From an uncultured Treponema sp. (GTDB lineage Bacteria > Spirochaetota > Spirochaetia > Treponematales > Treponemataceae), in the NCBI GenBank assembly GCA_937892225.1, contig CALAUH010000198.1, positions 1-11,775 on the forward strand: DNA of 11,775 nucleotides. The letters are read 5' to 3'. Under the pieces are notes generated by a model. It did not search any database. It worked only from the letters and a program-made list of their open reading frames with translations, and had not been told where the DNA came from. Positions 1 to 8,154 of this stretch are shown in pieces. Every line of letters starts with the position of its first letter. Position 1 is the first letter of the stretch. The translations under genes were made by a program, and so were the position numbers.

Positions 1-626
1 ACACCTGGTTCACCAATAATAACAGGATTATTTTTTGTACGACGGCACAAAACCTGCATAACCCGTCTTATTTCTTCATCACGACCAATTACCGGATCAA
101 TTTTATCCTGTTTAGCAAGTGAGGTTAAATCTCTACAGTATTTTTCCAATGCTCTTGATGTACTTTCCGGATCATTTGAATCAACTGTCTGATTACCTCT
201 TACAGCTTTTAAAGCTTCCATGATTGAATTTTTATTAATTCCAAAATCATTTAAAATTTTTGCACAATCTGTAGGAGATTCAGCAATTGATATAAGTAAA
301 TGTTCTGTAGACAAATATTTATCGTGTAAAGCTGACATTTCAATTTCTGCTTTAGCAAGAATTTTTTTCAATTCATTAGATAAATAAACATCAACATTAC
401 CAAAAGCTTTAGGTTTTGATGATACTGCTTTTTGTATTTTTAATAATAAATCTTTTACGGGAACGCCAATTCTTTCTATAATTGGAACTATCAATCCATC
501 TTTTTGTTCCAAAAGAGCCTGCATTAAATGTTCTGTAGAAATTTCGCTGCAATCATTTTTATTTGCAATTGATGAAGCTTCCTGAATTGCTTCCTGTGTT
601 TTAATTGTAAAATTTTCTAAATTCAA
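1..626 (-). CDS. clpB: ClpB disaggregase, N-terminal part (cut by window edge)
   Basis: ClpB is a cytosolic hexameric AAA+ chaperone that pulls aggregated proteins apart together with DnaK. Only the first 208 codons are present. The protein begins (M)NLENFTIKTQEAIQEA, the usual ClpB start. Residues 1 to about 145 form the two-repeat Clp N domain, each repeat with an STEH motif (residues 30-33 and 107-110). The linker and the start of AAA+ domain 1 follow, with ALEKYCRDLTSLAKQDKIDP and VIGRDEEIRRVMQVLCRRTKNNP. The Walker A motif GEPG is cut at the window edge. There is no ATG in the right place. The start is TTG at 626-624, preceded 7 nt upstream by AGAGG, and it gives the expected N-terminus. 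An intrinsic terminator separates it from the upstream gene, so it is probably transcribed on its own. ClpB rather than ClpC or ClpA is favoured by the N-terminus and linker; the middle domain that would settle it is outside the window. Confidence 0.93.
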   Translation of the reverse strand, partial: MNLENFTIKTQEAIQEASSIANKNDCSEISTEHLMQALLEQKDGLIVPIIERIGVPVKDLLLKIQKAVSSKPKAFGNVDVYLSNELKKILAKAEIEMSALHDKYLSTEHLLISIAESPTDCAKILNDFGINKNSIMEALKAVRGNQTVDSNDPESTSRALEKYCRDLTSLAKQDKIDPVIGRDEEIRRVMQVLCRRTKNNPVIIGEPG

Positions 627-633
627 TTTAATA

Positions 634-638
634 CCTCT
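634..638 (-). promoter_or_regulatory. Ribosome binding site that fixes the TTG start of clpB
   Basis: AGAGG on the minus strand lies 7 nt upstream of the TTG at 626-624. No ATG or GTG with a comparable site is nearby, and the residues after TTG match the conserved ClpB N-terminus, so this site decides the start. Confidence 0.7.
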
Positions 639-645
639 ACGAAAA

Positions 646-674
646 AAAATACTAATAAAGATTGATATCGGCAA
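646..674 (-). promoter_or_regulatory. Weak candidate promoter of clpB, downstream of the terminator
   Basis: On the minus strand TTGCCG (674-669) and TATTTT (651-646) are separated by 17 bp, each matching four of six sigma70 consensus bases. Transcription would start almost at the ribosome binding site, leaving a very short leader. It is listed because clpB otherwise depends on a promoter that has a terminator in front of the gene. No CIRCE-type heat-shock operator is seen. Confidence 0.25.
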
Positions 675-685
675 TAAAAAAAGAC

Positions 686-729
686 AAAAAAAAAGTACAA
701 CTGTCGTAAGGGCTTACCAACAATTGTAC
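686..729 (-). terminator. Intrinsic terminator after the 390-residue gene / in the clpB leader
   Basis: On the minus strand GTACAATTG (729-721) pairs with CAGTTGTAC (703-695). An inner stem GTAA/TTAC closes a four-base GCCC loop. Nine T residues (694-686) follow directly, then a second T run. The plus strand has no T run on the other side, so it works only for leftward transcription. It lies 43 nt past the stop codon of the 390-residue gene and about 60 nt before clpB. Confidence 0.85.
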
Positions 730-736
730 CATTTAT
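686..736 (-). ncRNA. Possible ~50-nt small RNA or attenuated leader
   Basis: This is the transcript expected from the promoter at 743-771: it would start near 736 and end in the T run of the terminator at 686-694. It would be almost entirely the terminator hairpin. It may be a small RNA, an attenuated leader for clpB, or an accident of a promoter lying next to a terminator. No known RNA family is recognised, and the part upstream of the first stem arm is too short for a riboswitch aptamer. Confidence 0.25.
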
Positions 737-742
737 ACTTAT

Positions 743-771
743 ATTCTAACTGTATTTTATAAAATTGTCAA
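743..771 (-). promoter_or_regulatory. Near-consensus sigma70 promoter immediately upstream of a terminator
   Basis: On the minus strand an exact TTGACA (771-766) is followed after 17 bp by TAGAAT (748-743), eleven of twelve consensus bases at the ideal spacing. It starts just past the stop codon of the 390-residue gene and points at clpB. The predicted start near 736 is only a few bases before the first stem arm of the terminator. Confidence 0.6.
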
Positions 772-772
772 T

Positions 773-1945
773 TTATTCTTGTTCTTCAATATTACCAAAT
801 TCACAAATAGCATCTGTAATTCTAGCATATTCAATCTGTTCAAGATCATTTTTAATTTTCTTGTATAATTTAATTTCTCCAATTCCAGTTGCACTTTGAA
901 TAACACTTAACACGCGTCTTTTTCCTTCAGGACATTCAAATTTTCTGTCATAAAGAGCTTTAATTCTACAAGTTACATCAATATCAATTATCCAGATTTT
1001 AGAAGTTATACTAATTGACCAATGTAATGTTTTATCACCATTTTCATCTGGCTGTGGAGATTCAGTACAATCCCAAACTGTTGAATATTGTTTTTTAGGA
1101 CCGTCTGCAAAAAATTCTATATCAAAACCTTCAAAATTACCAATAAAAGAAAGTTTATTTTCGAAAAGTCCCTGAATTACAAAATTTGAATTGAACAAAG
1201 TTTTTCCAGAAATTAAACTCTGCAAATTAGATGATGATATATGGAACCAAGGCTGTGGGAATGATTTACCGATATATCTGTCAATATAACCGGCACTCTT
1301 TTTTGGTTCAACAATAAAATCTTCTCCATCAAAATTAATTACACCGCTAAATTCTGTCTTAATTCCGGAAGGGAACCATTTATCTGTAGAATTTTCAAAA
1401 CCGTCAAAATAATCTTTTACGATTTCATATTTTAAATTCCAGTTTACATTACCACTGTTACTAAAATATTCAGGATGTTTCTGATTTTCTTCTTCTGATA
1501 AAGATACAAATCCATTAATTTCTTCTTCACCAAAAATATTTGAACCTACTTGAATTGCAAAAGGTTTATTTTCAAATTTAACGACTTTTACTGGAAAATA
1601 TGAACAGATTTGTTTTGGTGTATTATCTAATCTACCAACGCGAACTGCAACATAAGACGGTTGAATAATTTTTTCTGATTCTAATTCATATGCAGATGAT
1701 GTACCTGATAATGCATATTGTAAATCATCTTCTTTGATTTGTACTCTTGGTTTAAAACCTAATTGTGGTTCATTTGGATATAACCATGGGTTTAACATCT
1801 CCAGTTCAACAAAAAAGATTGCTTCTGTTCCACTGTCTTTTGAACTACCCTTAAAATAAAAACGCCAGTAATTTATACCGAATCTTTTTCTTGGTCCATT
1901 AAATCCAAATTTACTAGATTTTTGATTTTTTTTTGATGCACCCAT
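773..1945 (-). CDS. Tocopherol cyclase/lipocalin-like protein of unknown function
   Basis: This is a 390-residue protein with no signal peptide or membrane segment, so probably cytosolic. The N-terminal stretch GFNGPRKRFGINYWRFYFKG (residues 14-33), then FFVELEMLNP, has the same layout as the opening of the tocopherol cyclase/AttH lipocalin-like family, which has an arginine-lysine pair, an aromatic strand ending in YFK, and a later NP. The tail has alternating hydrophobic strands typical of a beta-barrel and ends near GIGEIKLYKK, loosely like that family's end. This is a pattern judgement without an alignment, so family membership is tentative and no substrate can be given; a vitamin E role in such a bacterium is unlikely. 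The ATG at 1945 has AGGA close by and AAAGGGG further upstream. A promoter lies in front (2016-2044) and a terminator behind, so it is probably monocistronic. Confidence 0.75.
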   Translation of the reverse strand: MGASKKNQKSSKFGFNGPRKRFGINYWRFYFKGSSKDSGTEAIFFVELEMLNPWLYPNEPQLGFKPRVQIKEDDLQYALSGTSSAYELESEKIIQPSYVAVRVGRLDNTPKQICSYFPVKVVKFENKPFAIQVGSNIFGEEEINGFVSLSEEENQKHPEYFSNSGNVNWNLKYEIVKDYFDGFENSTDKWFPSGIKTEFSGVINFDGEDFIVEPKKSAGYIDRYIGKSFPQPWFHISSSNLQSLISGKTLFNSNFVIQGLFENKLSFIGNFEGFDIEFFADGPKKQYSTVWDCTESPQPDENGDKTLHWSISITSKIWIIDIDVTCRIKALYDRKFECPEGKRRVLSVIQSATGIGEIKLYKKIKNDLEQIEYARITDAICEFGNIEEQE

Positions 1946-2012
1946 TTCCTAAATTTCCCCTTTCTGAATTACTAATTAATTTTCGGCAAAATATTCGTTT
2001 CTATTTAGGAAA
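1945..2012 (-). repeat. Inverted repeat that covers the ribosome binding site of the 390-residue gene
   Basis: On the plus strand TTTCCTAAAT (1945-1954) and ATTTAGGAAA (2003-2012) are perfect 10-base complements 48 bases apart. In the minus-strand mRNA the right-hand copy is AUUUAGGAAA, containing the AGGA next to the start codon and its first base, and the left-hand copy lies close to the predicted mRNA 5' end. Folding would hide the start. No T run follows, so it is not a terminator. Confidence 0.5.
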
Positions 2013-2015
2013 ATT

Positions 2016-2044
2016 ATTATATTATTGCTTTTTGTTTCCATCAA
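2016..2044 (-). promoter_or_regulatory. Candidate promoter of the 390-residue gene
   Basis: On the minus strand TTGATG (2044-2039) is followed after 17 bp by an exact TATAAT (2021-2016). The -35 lies inside the end of the 77-residue gene and the -10 directly follows its stop codon. Transcription would start near 2009, giving a leader of about 65 nt. Confidence 0.5.
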
Positions 2045-2255
2045 ACATTTTGTCTATTGTTTTTGATAATTCTGCCTGTTCTTTTGGAAAGTTAGCATTT
2101 AAAAATTCAAAACATTCTACAGCAGCTCTTTGTGCATGTTCATACCAGATTGAATACAATTCTGAAGTAATTTCTCCACCAGGAAAAGGTGCTCCCTGTA
2201 CATCAGAAACTAAATCTCTCATCATCTGAATACATTCTTTTGTTTTCTTATCCAT
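2022..2255 (-). CDS. Small hypothetical protein, 77 residues
   Basis: I do not recognise this protein. It is soluble, with no signal peptide or membrane segment. It has a short N-terminal helix with several charged residues, a central GAPFPGGE turn (residues 22-29), then what looks like two helices rich in acidic and aromatic residues, including YSIWYEHAQRAAVECFEFL. The acid-rich tail ends in a lysine cluster. Two cysteines (8 and 48) do not form a metal-site pattern. The start is well supported by AGGAG six bases upstream of the ATG. It lies 56 nt after the M16 peptidase gene on the same strand and may be read from that transcript or from a weak promoter over the peptidase stop codon. A real gene is likely because of the ribosome binding site and the sensible amino-acid composition. 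Confidence 0.7.
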   Translation of the reverse strand: MDKKTKECIQMMRDLVSDVQGAPFPGGEITSELYSIWYEHAQRAAVECFEFLNANFPKEQAELSKTIDKMFDGNKKQ

Positions 2256-2310
2256 AGGCCACTCCTAGTCAGCAGTTTTAAATTGCATCTTATTCATATA
2301 TTTTAACAGA

Positions 2311-2339
2311 ATTATAACGGTAATTCAAGAAAATTCCCA
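2311..2339 (-). promoter_or_regulatory. Weak candidate promoter of the 77-residue gene
   Basis: An exact TATAAT (2316-2311 on the minus strand) overlaps the stop codon of the peptidase gene. The best -35 at 17 bp is TGGGAA, matching only three of six consensus bases. In such AT-rich DNA this may be chance. Confidence 0.22.
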
Positions 2340-5338
2340 CAAACTTTAACAGATTTATCGCATAATACGCAACTATGAGTTTCTTTCTGACTGTTTTGAT
2401 ATAATCTTTTTGATGCAAGATTAACATCTTTTGCAGTCACACTTAATAAATCATTTACACGGCGCTGTTTAAAACCATAGTTTGCATAAATAAAGGATTC
2501 GAAAGCTCCTTTTCCCATATCTTTTGGTGAATAAGGAGTAATTGCTGAACCATATTCACTTACAATTGTTTTTTCTACATCTTCTTCCGGTATTTCAAAA
2601 TCAGAAATTTCTTTTAATACCTGTAAATAAATTTCTTTTGCTTTTTGTGGGAATGGATCTCTATATGTAAACATTGAACAGATTTTTTCACAGGAATCAA
2701 CGTAAGAAGCAACACCATAAGCACCACCAGTTGTTCTGAATTTATCCCACAAAGAATGATTAGAAAACCAGCTGGTAAAAATATGCTCTGCAGCCGCTTC
2801 TTTTGTTAAATATGGAGAAGCTGGAATTGAAACAGCCGCATATCCTGTCTGAGAATGAAGCTTTATATATTCAGTGTTTTTATAATCAGAAATATTTTTT
2901 GATTTTGTAATTAATTGAATGTAATCTTCCAATTCTACTTTATTAACAGGAAGTAATTTTGTAATCTGAGAAGCTTTTACAAAATCATTCATATAAGGTT
3001 TGATTTTTTTCAGAGAATCTGTATCCGCTGTAATATGTAAAATTGCACCTGATTTTCTACAGGAAGTATATATTTTTTCAAAGAGTTTTAACATTTTTCC
3101 TGCACTAGATTTTTTATACTCTTTTGTTGTATTTAACTGGGTAACGCCCCATAAAATTTCCTGTATTGCATGATTTTTTGTAAAAACAGCACGTGAACGT
3201 TTTAATACATAATCTCTTCCCATTGAAACAACAGAAGATTTTTTATCTGAATAATTTTCCTGAACTAAAGACTTAAATCTTTTTTTATCATTAAAATCCA
3301 TTTTAGTTATTATTTCAGAAAACATTTTTAATGTAGGTTCAACTTTTTCTGTTAGAGCCTTACATGTTAAACCAATCCAGTTTCTTCCGCAAAAATTATA
3401 TTCCTTATATTTTTCTGCCTGTTCAATGCATTCTGGAACTTGTGAAACAGTACCTGTTGTTACTCTACCCCAGATATCTCCCATAACACATGCAGATTCA
3501 CTTATACATTCATTCCATTTTTTACCGCCCCAGCCCATATTTGTTAAGACCTGACTTAAAAAAGAAATGTATTTATAATTTTTTACATCAATTCTGTCAA
3601 AAGGAAATAAAACATCCAGATAAAAAAGACCGTTAGTATCTTCATCACTGACAAAAAAAGGAACTTTAGAACCGTCTGCTCCTGTAAGAAATTCTAAATC
3701 AACAGTTGATTTTACTATATCAGCATCAAGTTCATTTTTTCGAACAAACGGAATACATTTTGCTTCTTCCGGAGTTTCTATATGCTGTTGATAAGCATGA
3801 AGTTCATCCAAATCTTTTCTTAAAGTTTCTTTATCAAGATTTTCTTCTAATTTTGTAATTAATTCTTTTTCAGCTGCTTTTCTATTTTCAAAATATTTTT
3901 TTGACGGTTCACAAATAAATTTTATCTGAACAGGATTATCTAAAAAGTATTTTTTTATTAAATTTTTAGTGTAATCTTTATCATTTCTGATTTTTTCTTT
4001 TATTTTTTCAAATGATGTAATTGGATTTAATTGAGAAGAACATTCTTTTCCGTTACACCAGCCTTTTAGAGCTTTTTCCATTATCTGAATAGAATATGGT
4101 CCCATGTAGCGGTTTACTTCTCTTAAAGCAAAATCAATTCCCATTACGGCTGAATCAATATCATTTTGATTAATTCCATTGTGATATAAATCATTTAAAA
4201 CTTTATAAATTAAATCAAAGACTTTATTTTCGTTTCCTTTTTTTACGCCCCATAAACCAAACGAAAATATTTCTTCATTAAACTGGCCGAAATTTCCACA
4301 ATTTTCTTCATCACCTAAAGAAGAATCTTTTAATGCTTTTGAAACCGGCGAACTGTCATTTCCACATAGAACTTCTGATAAAAAGATTTTTTCAATATCA
4401 GCTTCACCTGTATACCAGTTTACAGTTACCATATTTCCAGTCGCACCTGTTTCTGGAGCAATATTTCTGATTTCTTTAGAAGAAGTATTTTTATTTAATT
4501 TCATTAATTCTTTAATTTCTGATTTTACAAGCGGAAGTTTAGAATCATAATGTAAAATATCTTTTGTACAGTTATATTTTTTTTCTATACGAGGCATGAA
4601 TCTTTCATTTAAAAAATCAAGCTGTTCCTGTGTCGGAATATCTCCATACAAAAATAAAATACAGTTATCAGGATTATAAAATTTCTGATGAAAATCTAAA
4701 AACTGTTCATAAGACAAATCTGGAATTTCCAAAGGATCTCCGCCAGAATCAAAAGAAGGATAAGAATCGGGGAACATTGCCTTTATCTGATTTTGAAAAG
4801 CAATCGGGGCAAAAGATGAATAATTACCTTTCATTTCATTGTAAACAACACCCTGAATACTCAGCTGCCCTTTTTCATCCATTTCCAGACGATGTCCTTC
4901 CTGTAAAAAAGTTTCGTGCTGAAGTTTAGGAAAGAAAACACTGTCTGCATAAACATCCATTATGTTAAAATAATCTGCCTTAACAACAGACGCGCCCGGA
5001 TAAACAGTCTTATCTGGATATGTCAATGCATTTAAAAATGTATATAAACTCTGACTCAGTAAATTATTAAAAGGTTCTTTTAACGGATATTTTTCTGTTC
5101 CACACAAGGTTGAATGTTCAAGAATATGTGCAGTTCCAAAATTATCTTTTGCAACAGTTCTAAAAGCAAAGGCAAAAAGATTTTCTTTATCATCTTTTAC
5201 AACATGATAAACTTCTAAACCAGTTCTTTTATGTCTTAAATAAACTCCTTTTGCTTTATAATCCGGGATTTCTTCTACTTTTAACAAATAAAACCCGTTA
5301 TATTCTTTACCAACATTCGCTGCGTCTGTAAAATCCAT
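2312..5338 (-). CDS. M16C zinc metallopeptidase, PreP/Cym1 (presequence protease) type
   Basis: This is a 1008-residue peptidase of the insulinase superfamily, the size of PreP, Cym1 and falcilysin, which degrade peptides inside a closed chamber made of two halves. The inverted zinc motif HILEH is at residues 71-75 (ligands H71 and H75, catalytic E74), in the context FGTAHILEHSTLCG. The distal zinc ligand is E168 in VVYNEMKG, at the expected distance. The C-terminal half carries the conserved arginine and tyrosine in FRTTGGAYG (R868, Y874), which binds substrate from across the chamber. All key residues are present, so it should be active. No signal peptide is seen, so it is probably a cytosolic oligopeptidase. 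The ATG at 5338 is preceded by GAGGA at good spacing. The closely spaced 77-residue gene follows. A promoter is predicted at 5368-5396. Confidence 0.95.
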   Translation of the reverse strand: MDFTDAANVGKEYNGFYLLKVEEIPDYKAKGVYLRHKRTGLEVYHVVKDDKENLFAFAFRTVAKDNFGTAHILEHSTLCGTEKYPLKEPFNNLLSQSLYTFLNALTYPDKTVYPGASVVKADYFNIMDVYADSVFFPKLQHETFLQEGHRLEMDEKGQLSIQGVVYNEMKGNYSSFAPIAFQNQIKAMFPDSYPSFDSGGDPLEIPDLSYEQFLDFHQKFYNPDNCILFLYGDIPTQEQLDFLNERFMPRIEKKYNCTKDILHYDSKLPLVKSEIKELMKLNKNTSSKEIRNIAPETGATGNMVTVNWYTGEADIEKIFLSEVLCGNDSSPVSKALKDSSLGDEENCGNFGQFNEEIFSFGLWGVKKGNENKVFDLIYKVLNDLYHNGINQNDIDSAVMGIDFALREVNRYMGPYSIQIMEKALKGWCNGKECSSQLNPITSFEKIKEKIRNDKDYTKNLIKKYFLDNPVQIKFICEPSKKYFENRKAAEKELITKLEENLDKETLRKDLDELHAYQQHIETPEEAKCIPFVRKNELDADIVKSTVDLEFLTGADGSKVPFFVSDEDTNGLFYLDVLFPFDRIDVKNYKYISFLSQVLTNMGWGGKKWNECISESACVMGDIWGRVTTGTVSQVPECIEQAEKYKEYNFCGRNWIGLTCKALTEKVEPTLKMFSEIITKMDFNDKKRFKSLVQENYSDKKSSVVSMGRDYVLKRSRAVFTKNHAIQEILWGVTQLNTTKEYKKSSAGKMLKLFEKIYTSCRKSGAILHITADTDSLKKIKPYMNDFVKASQITKLLPVNKVELEDYIQLITKSKNISDYKNTEYIKLHSQTGYAAVSIPASPYLTKEAAAEHIFTSWFSNHSLWDKFRTTGGAYGVASYVDSCEKICSMFTYRDPFPQKAKEIYLQVLKEISDFEIPEEDVEKTIVSEYGSAITPYSPKDMGKGAFESFIYANYGFKQRRVNDLLSVTAKDVNLASKRLYQNSQKETHSCVLCDKSVKVCGNFLELPL

Positions 5339-5367
5339 AAAATCCTCAATATGTGTAAAATCATTTT

Positions 5368-5396
5368 ATTATATCAATTTTTAAGTTTTTATTAAA
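5368..5396 (-). promoter_or_regulatory. Candidate promoter of the M16 peptidase gene
   Basis: On the minus strand an exact TATAAT (5373-5368) has TTTAAT (5396-5391) 17 bp upstream, matching three of six -35 bases and overlapping the sbcC stop codon. The 53-bp gap holds no terminator hairpin, so readthrough from sbcC is also possible. Confidence 0.4.
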
Positions 5397-8154
5397 TGAT
5401 ATTTACTTCACTTTTTCCAGTCTGAGTTTTTGTAACGACTATCTGTCTGTCTATTCGTGATTTTAATGCTTCTACATGTGAAATAATTCCTACAAGGCAG
5501 TCTCTTTCTGTAAGATTGATTAATGCACTCATCGCTTTTTCAAGAGAATCGCTGTCCAGACTTCCAAAACCTTCGTCAATAAACAATGAATCAATTTTTA
5601 TACCGCCAGATTCCTGACTGACTTCGTCTGATAATCCTAAAGCCAAAGATAACGATGCCTGAAAAGTTTCTCCGCCAGACAATGATTTTACACTTCTTTG
5701 AGTTCTGTTGTAATGGTCAATTACGTCTAATTCCAATCCGGCTTTCGATTTTTTTTCTGCAGATTCGTTTCTTATTAATTCATATCGATTGTCTGTCATT
5801 TTCATTAAACGTACATTTGCCAGTTCAACAACACGATCTAGATAATACATCTGAACATATGTTTCGAGCATGATTTTATCTTTTCCTAAAAGCATGCCGT
5901 TTGCAGTATCACTTAGATTTTTTATCATTTCGTATTCTTTTTCAGTTTTTACAAATTCTTTATTCTGTGATTTTAATTTTTCGCAGATTTTACTATTTGT
6001 ATTATTTCTGGAAATTACATTTACAGATTCCTGTGATATTTCTTCTTTTTCAAAATCCAGTTTTTCTTTTATTAATAAAATCTCTTCTGAATTTTCAATC
6101 TGTTCCCCGTCTTTTAAAGTCTTTTCTAAGCCCTGAATAGTTCCGTTTAAATTAATTATTTTTTCATTACATTCATCATATTCTTTTTGAATTTTCTGTG
6201 AACTATTTTTTAAATTTTCAATTAATTCTTTCTGTTCAACTATTTTTGAATCTGCATCTTCTTTTGATTTATATTCAAGTTCATTAAACATTTTAGTTAT
6301 TGTTTCAGAACTATGTTTATAATCATTTTTTAACTGCTCGAGCGTAATTCTTAAATTTTCAATAATTGCGTTTTTTTCTTTTACGCTCTTTTCTTTTTCC
6401 GGTATTTTTTCTTCGATTTTTGATTTTAATTCTTTATCATCCTGTAACTTACTTAATTTTTCAGAAAGCTTTTTCAACTCAAGATTAAATTCTTTTTGTT
6501 TTTCAATAAGACTTGTATTTAAACTTTCAAAATTAAATTCTTCTATAAATGATTTAGAATTTTTTTCAAGATTTTCGATATTTTTTTGAATTTCAATTTT
6601 TTTATTATTTGCGTTTTGAGATAAATTCTGCGAAATTTTTTCTAATTCCTGATCATGTTCTTTTAACTGATTTAATTCTTCTTCTGTTAAAACTTCTGTT
6701 TCTTTTACCGCAACACAAGGATGATCTTTTGAACCACATACAGGACAAGGCTCATTTTCTACTAAATTTTCTGCAAGAATTCCTGCCATATTTTTTAAGT
6801 AAATAGAATTTTTTTCAAGCGTAATTCTTTTTGATTTTTCACTGTTTTCAATTGCAATTCGAGATTTTTCCTGTAACTCAGAATATTCATCTTTTAATTT
6901 TACAGTATTATTATAATCATCTGATAAATTATTAATTTGAATAAGTTTTTCTTTTAACAACAAATAAACAGCATTTTCTTTTTCAAATTCTTCGCCAGAT
7001 TTTTTTACCGATTCAAACTGAAGTTTGTACTGTGCAAGTTGATTTTCATCTTCGACCAGTTCTTTTAAAAGTTTTTCCAGTTCTATTTGAGAATCTTGAA
7101 TCTTTTTATCAAGAAGAATTTTATTATCATTTTCATTTTTAAGTTCTGAATATTTATCCAAATCTTTTTCGATGGAAGTGATAATTTTTTCAGCACTTTT
7201 TATTTCCTGTTCATTTTTTTCTTTAATTTTCAACGTTTCCTTTACATTTTCAAAATTACTTTTTTCAATTTCAAGTTCACGCTGATTATTTTGCAGTTCT
7301 TCTTTTGTCTGCTTAATTTTATTAATAATTCCAATTTTTTCGTTTATTGAAGCAAGTTTATTTTGATTTTCTTTACTTTCTTTTTCCAGTTTATCGATTA
7401 ATTTTTTATCTGCAGAAATTATGTGTTCAAGTATATCAATTTTATCTTCCCAATTAACCAGAGATTTTTTTTCTGCTTCAAGTTTTTCGGATAACACTTC
7501 GTTTGAATCACACATAGTTTCATTAAAAGAATTTATCATTAATTTTTGAATATCTGATAATTTATTTTTTATATCTCTTTCCTGTTCTTTTAATGTATCT
7601 TGTATATTCTGATATTTTTGCGTTTTAAATATTTTTTGAAAAATTTCCCTTCGTTTTAAGGTATCTGCAAATAACAATTCCCGAAAAGCTCCCTGTGCAA
7701 TCATTGCAAGCTGACAGAACTGATCTTTATTTATTCCCAGTAATTCAATTATTTTATTATTTACATTTGTTGTTCCGCTGACTTTTTGTCCGTCTGGTAA
7801 AGTTAAGGTTGCATCAGCAAGTCTTTCGACAGCTTTATCTGAATGAACGGCTTTTCTAAAATATGCCGGATTTCTTATAACATTATATTTTTCATCATTT
7901 AATTCAAAATCAAGTTCAACTTCGGTAATATCTTCCAGATCCGCAAAAGATGAACGTACCATTTTAGAAGTTCTGTCTTTTCCACTTAATTCATCAAATA
8001 AGGCATAAGTTATTGCATCAAAAATTGTAGTTTTACCGGCTCCAGTATCTCCTGTTACAAGATAAATTCCTTTTTTACCGAAAGTTGTAAAATCAATTTC
8101 CGTACGATTTAAGTAAGGTCCAAAACCAGTCATTATAACTCTTAATGGTCTCAT
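5392..8154 (-). CDS. sbcC: SbcC, Rad50-like ATPase subunit of the SbcCD nuclease
   Basis: SbcC is the SMC-like ATPase that, with SbcD, binds DNA ends and hairpins and opens them during repair. The ABC head is split. The N-terminal half has the start FGPYLNRTEIDF and Walker A GDTGAGKT (residues 35-42), with the Q-loop in AQGAF (Q154). Residues from about 180 to 800 are a long lysine- and glutamate-rich coiled coil, broken near the middle by the zinc hook CPVC (C470, C473), where two SbcC molecules join. The C-terminal half has the signature LSGGE (825-829), Walker B and catalytic pair in SLFIDEG (D860, E861), the D-loop GSLD (864-867) and H893. At 920 residues it is somewhat shorter than E. 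coli SbcC but complete. GGAGG precedes the ATG at 8154. The original stop of sbcD overlaps this start as TAATG, but the break in sbcD now ends translation about 190 nt earlier. Confidence 0.96.
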   Translation of the reverse strand: MRPLRVIMTGFGPYLNRTEIDFTTFGKKGIYLVTGDTGAGKTTIFDAITYALFDELSGKDRTSKMVRSSFADLEDITEVELDFELNDEKYNVIRNPAYFRKAVHSDKAVERLADATLTLPDGQKVSGTTNVNNKIIELLGINKDQFCQLAMIAQGAFRELLFADTLKRREIFQKIFKTQKYQNIQDTLKEQERDIKNKLSDIQKLMINSFNETMCDSNEVLSEKLEAEKKSLVNWEDKIDILEHIISADKKLIDKLEKESKENQNKLASINEKIGIINKIKQTKEELQNNQRELEIEKSNFENVKETLKIKEKNEQEIKSAEKIITSIEKDLDKYSELKNENDNKILLDKKIQDSQIELEKLLKELVEDENQLAQYKLQFESVKKSGEEFEKENAVYLLLKEKLIQINNLSDDYNNTVKLKDEYSELQEKSRIAIENSEKSKRITLEKNSIYLKNMAGILAENLVENEPCPVCGSKDHPCVAVKETEVLTEEELNQLKEHDQELEKISQNLSQNANNKKIEIQKNIENLEKNSKSFIEEFNFESLNTSLIEKQKEFNLELKKLSEKLSKLQDDKELKSKIEEKIPEKEKSVKEKNAIIENLRITLEQLKNDYKHSSETITKMFNELEYKSKEDADSKIVEQKELIENLKNSSQKIQKEYDECNEKIINLNGTIQGLEKTLKDGEQIENSEEILLIKEKLDFEKEEISQESVNVISRNNTNSKICEKLKSQNKEFVKTEKEYEMIKNLSDTANGMLLGKDKIMLETYVQMYYLDRVVELANVRLMKMTDNRYELIRNESAEKKSKAGLELDVIDHYNRTQRSVKSLSGGETFQASLSLALGLSDEVSQESGGIKIDSLFIDEGFGSLDSDSLEKAMSALINLTERDCLVGIISHVEALKSRIDRQIVVTKTQTGKSEVNII

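Noticed and set aside
654..732. 26-codon leader peptide starting at the ATG at 732-730 and crossing the terminator
   Set aside because: It has no ribosome binding site, lies about four bases from the predicted RNA start, and its phenylalanine-rich part is just the T runs of the terminator. Probably chance.
1945..2012. Inverted repeat at 1945-2012 as a terminator of the 77-residue gene
   Set aside because: Neither strand has a T run after the second arm, and the loop is 48 bases.
5339..5391. Terminator between sbcC and the peptidase gene
   Set aside because: The gap is A/T-rich but contains no stem worth calling.
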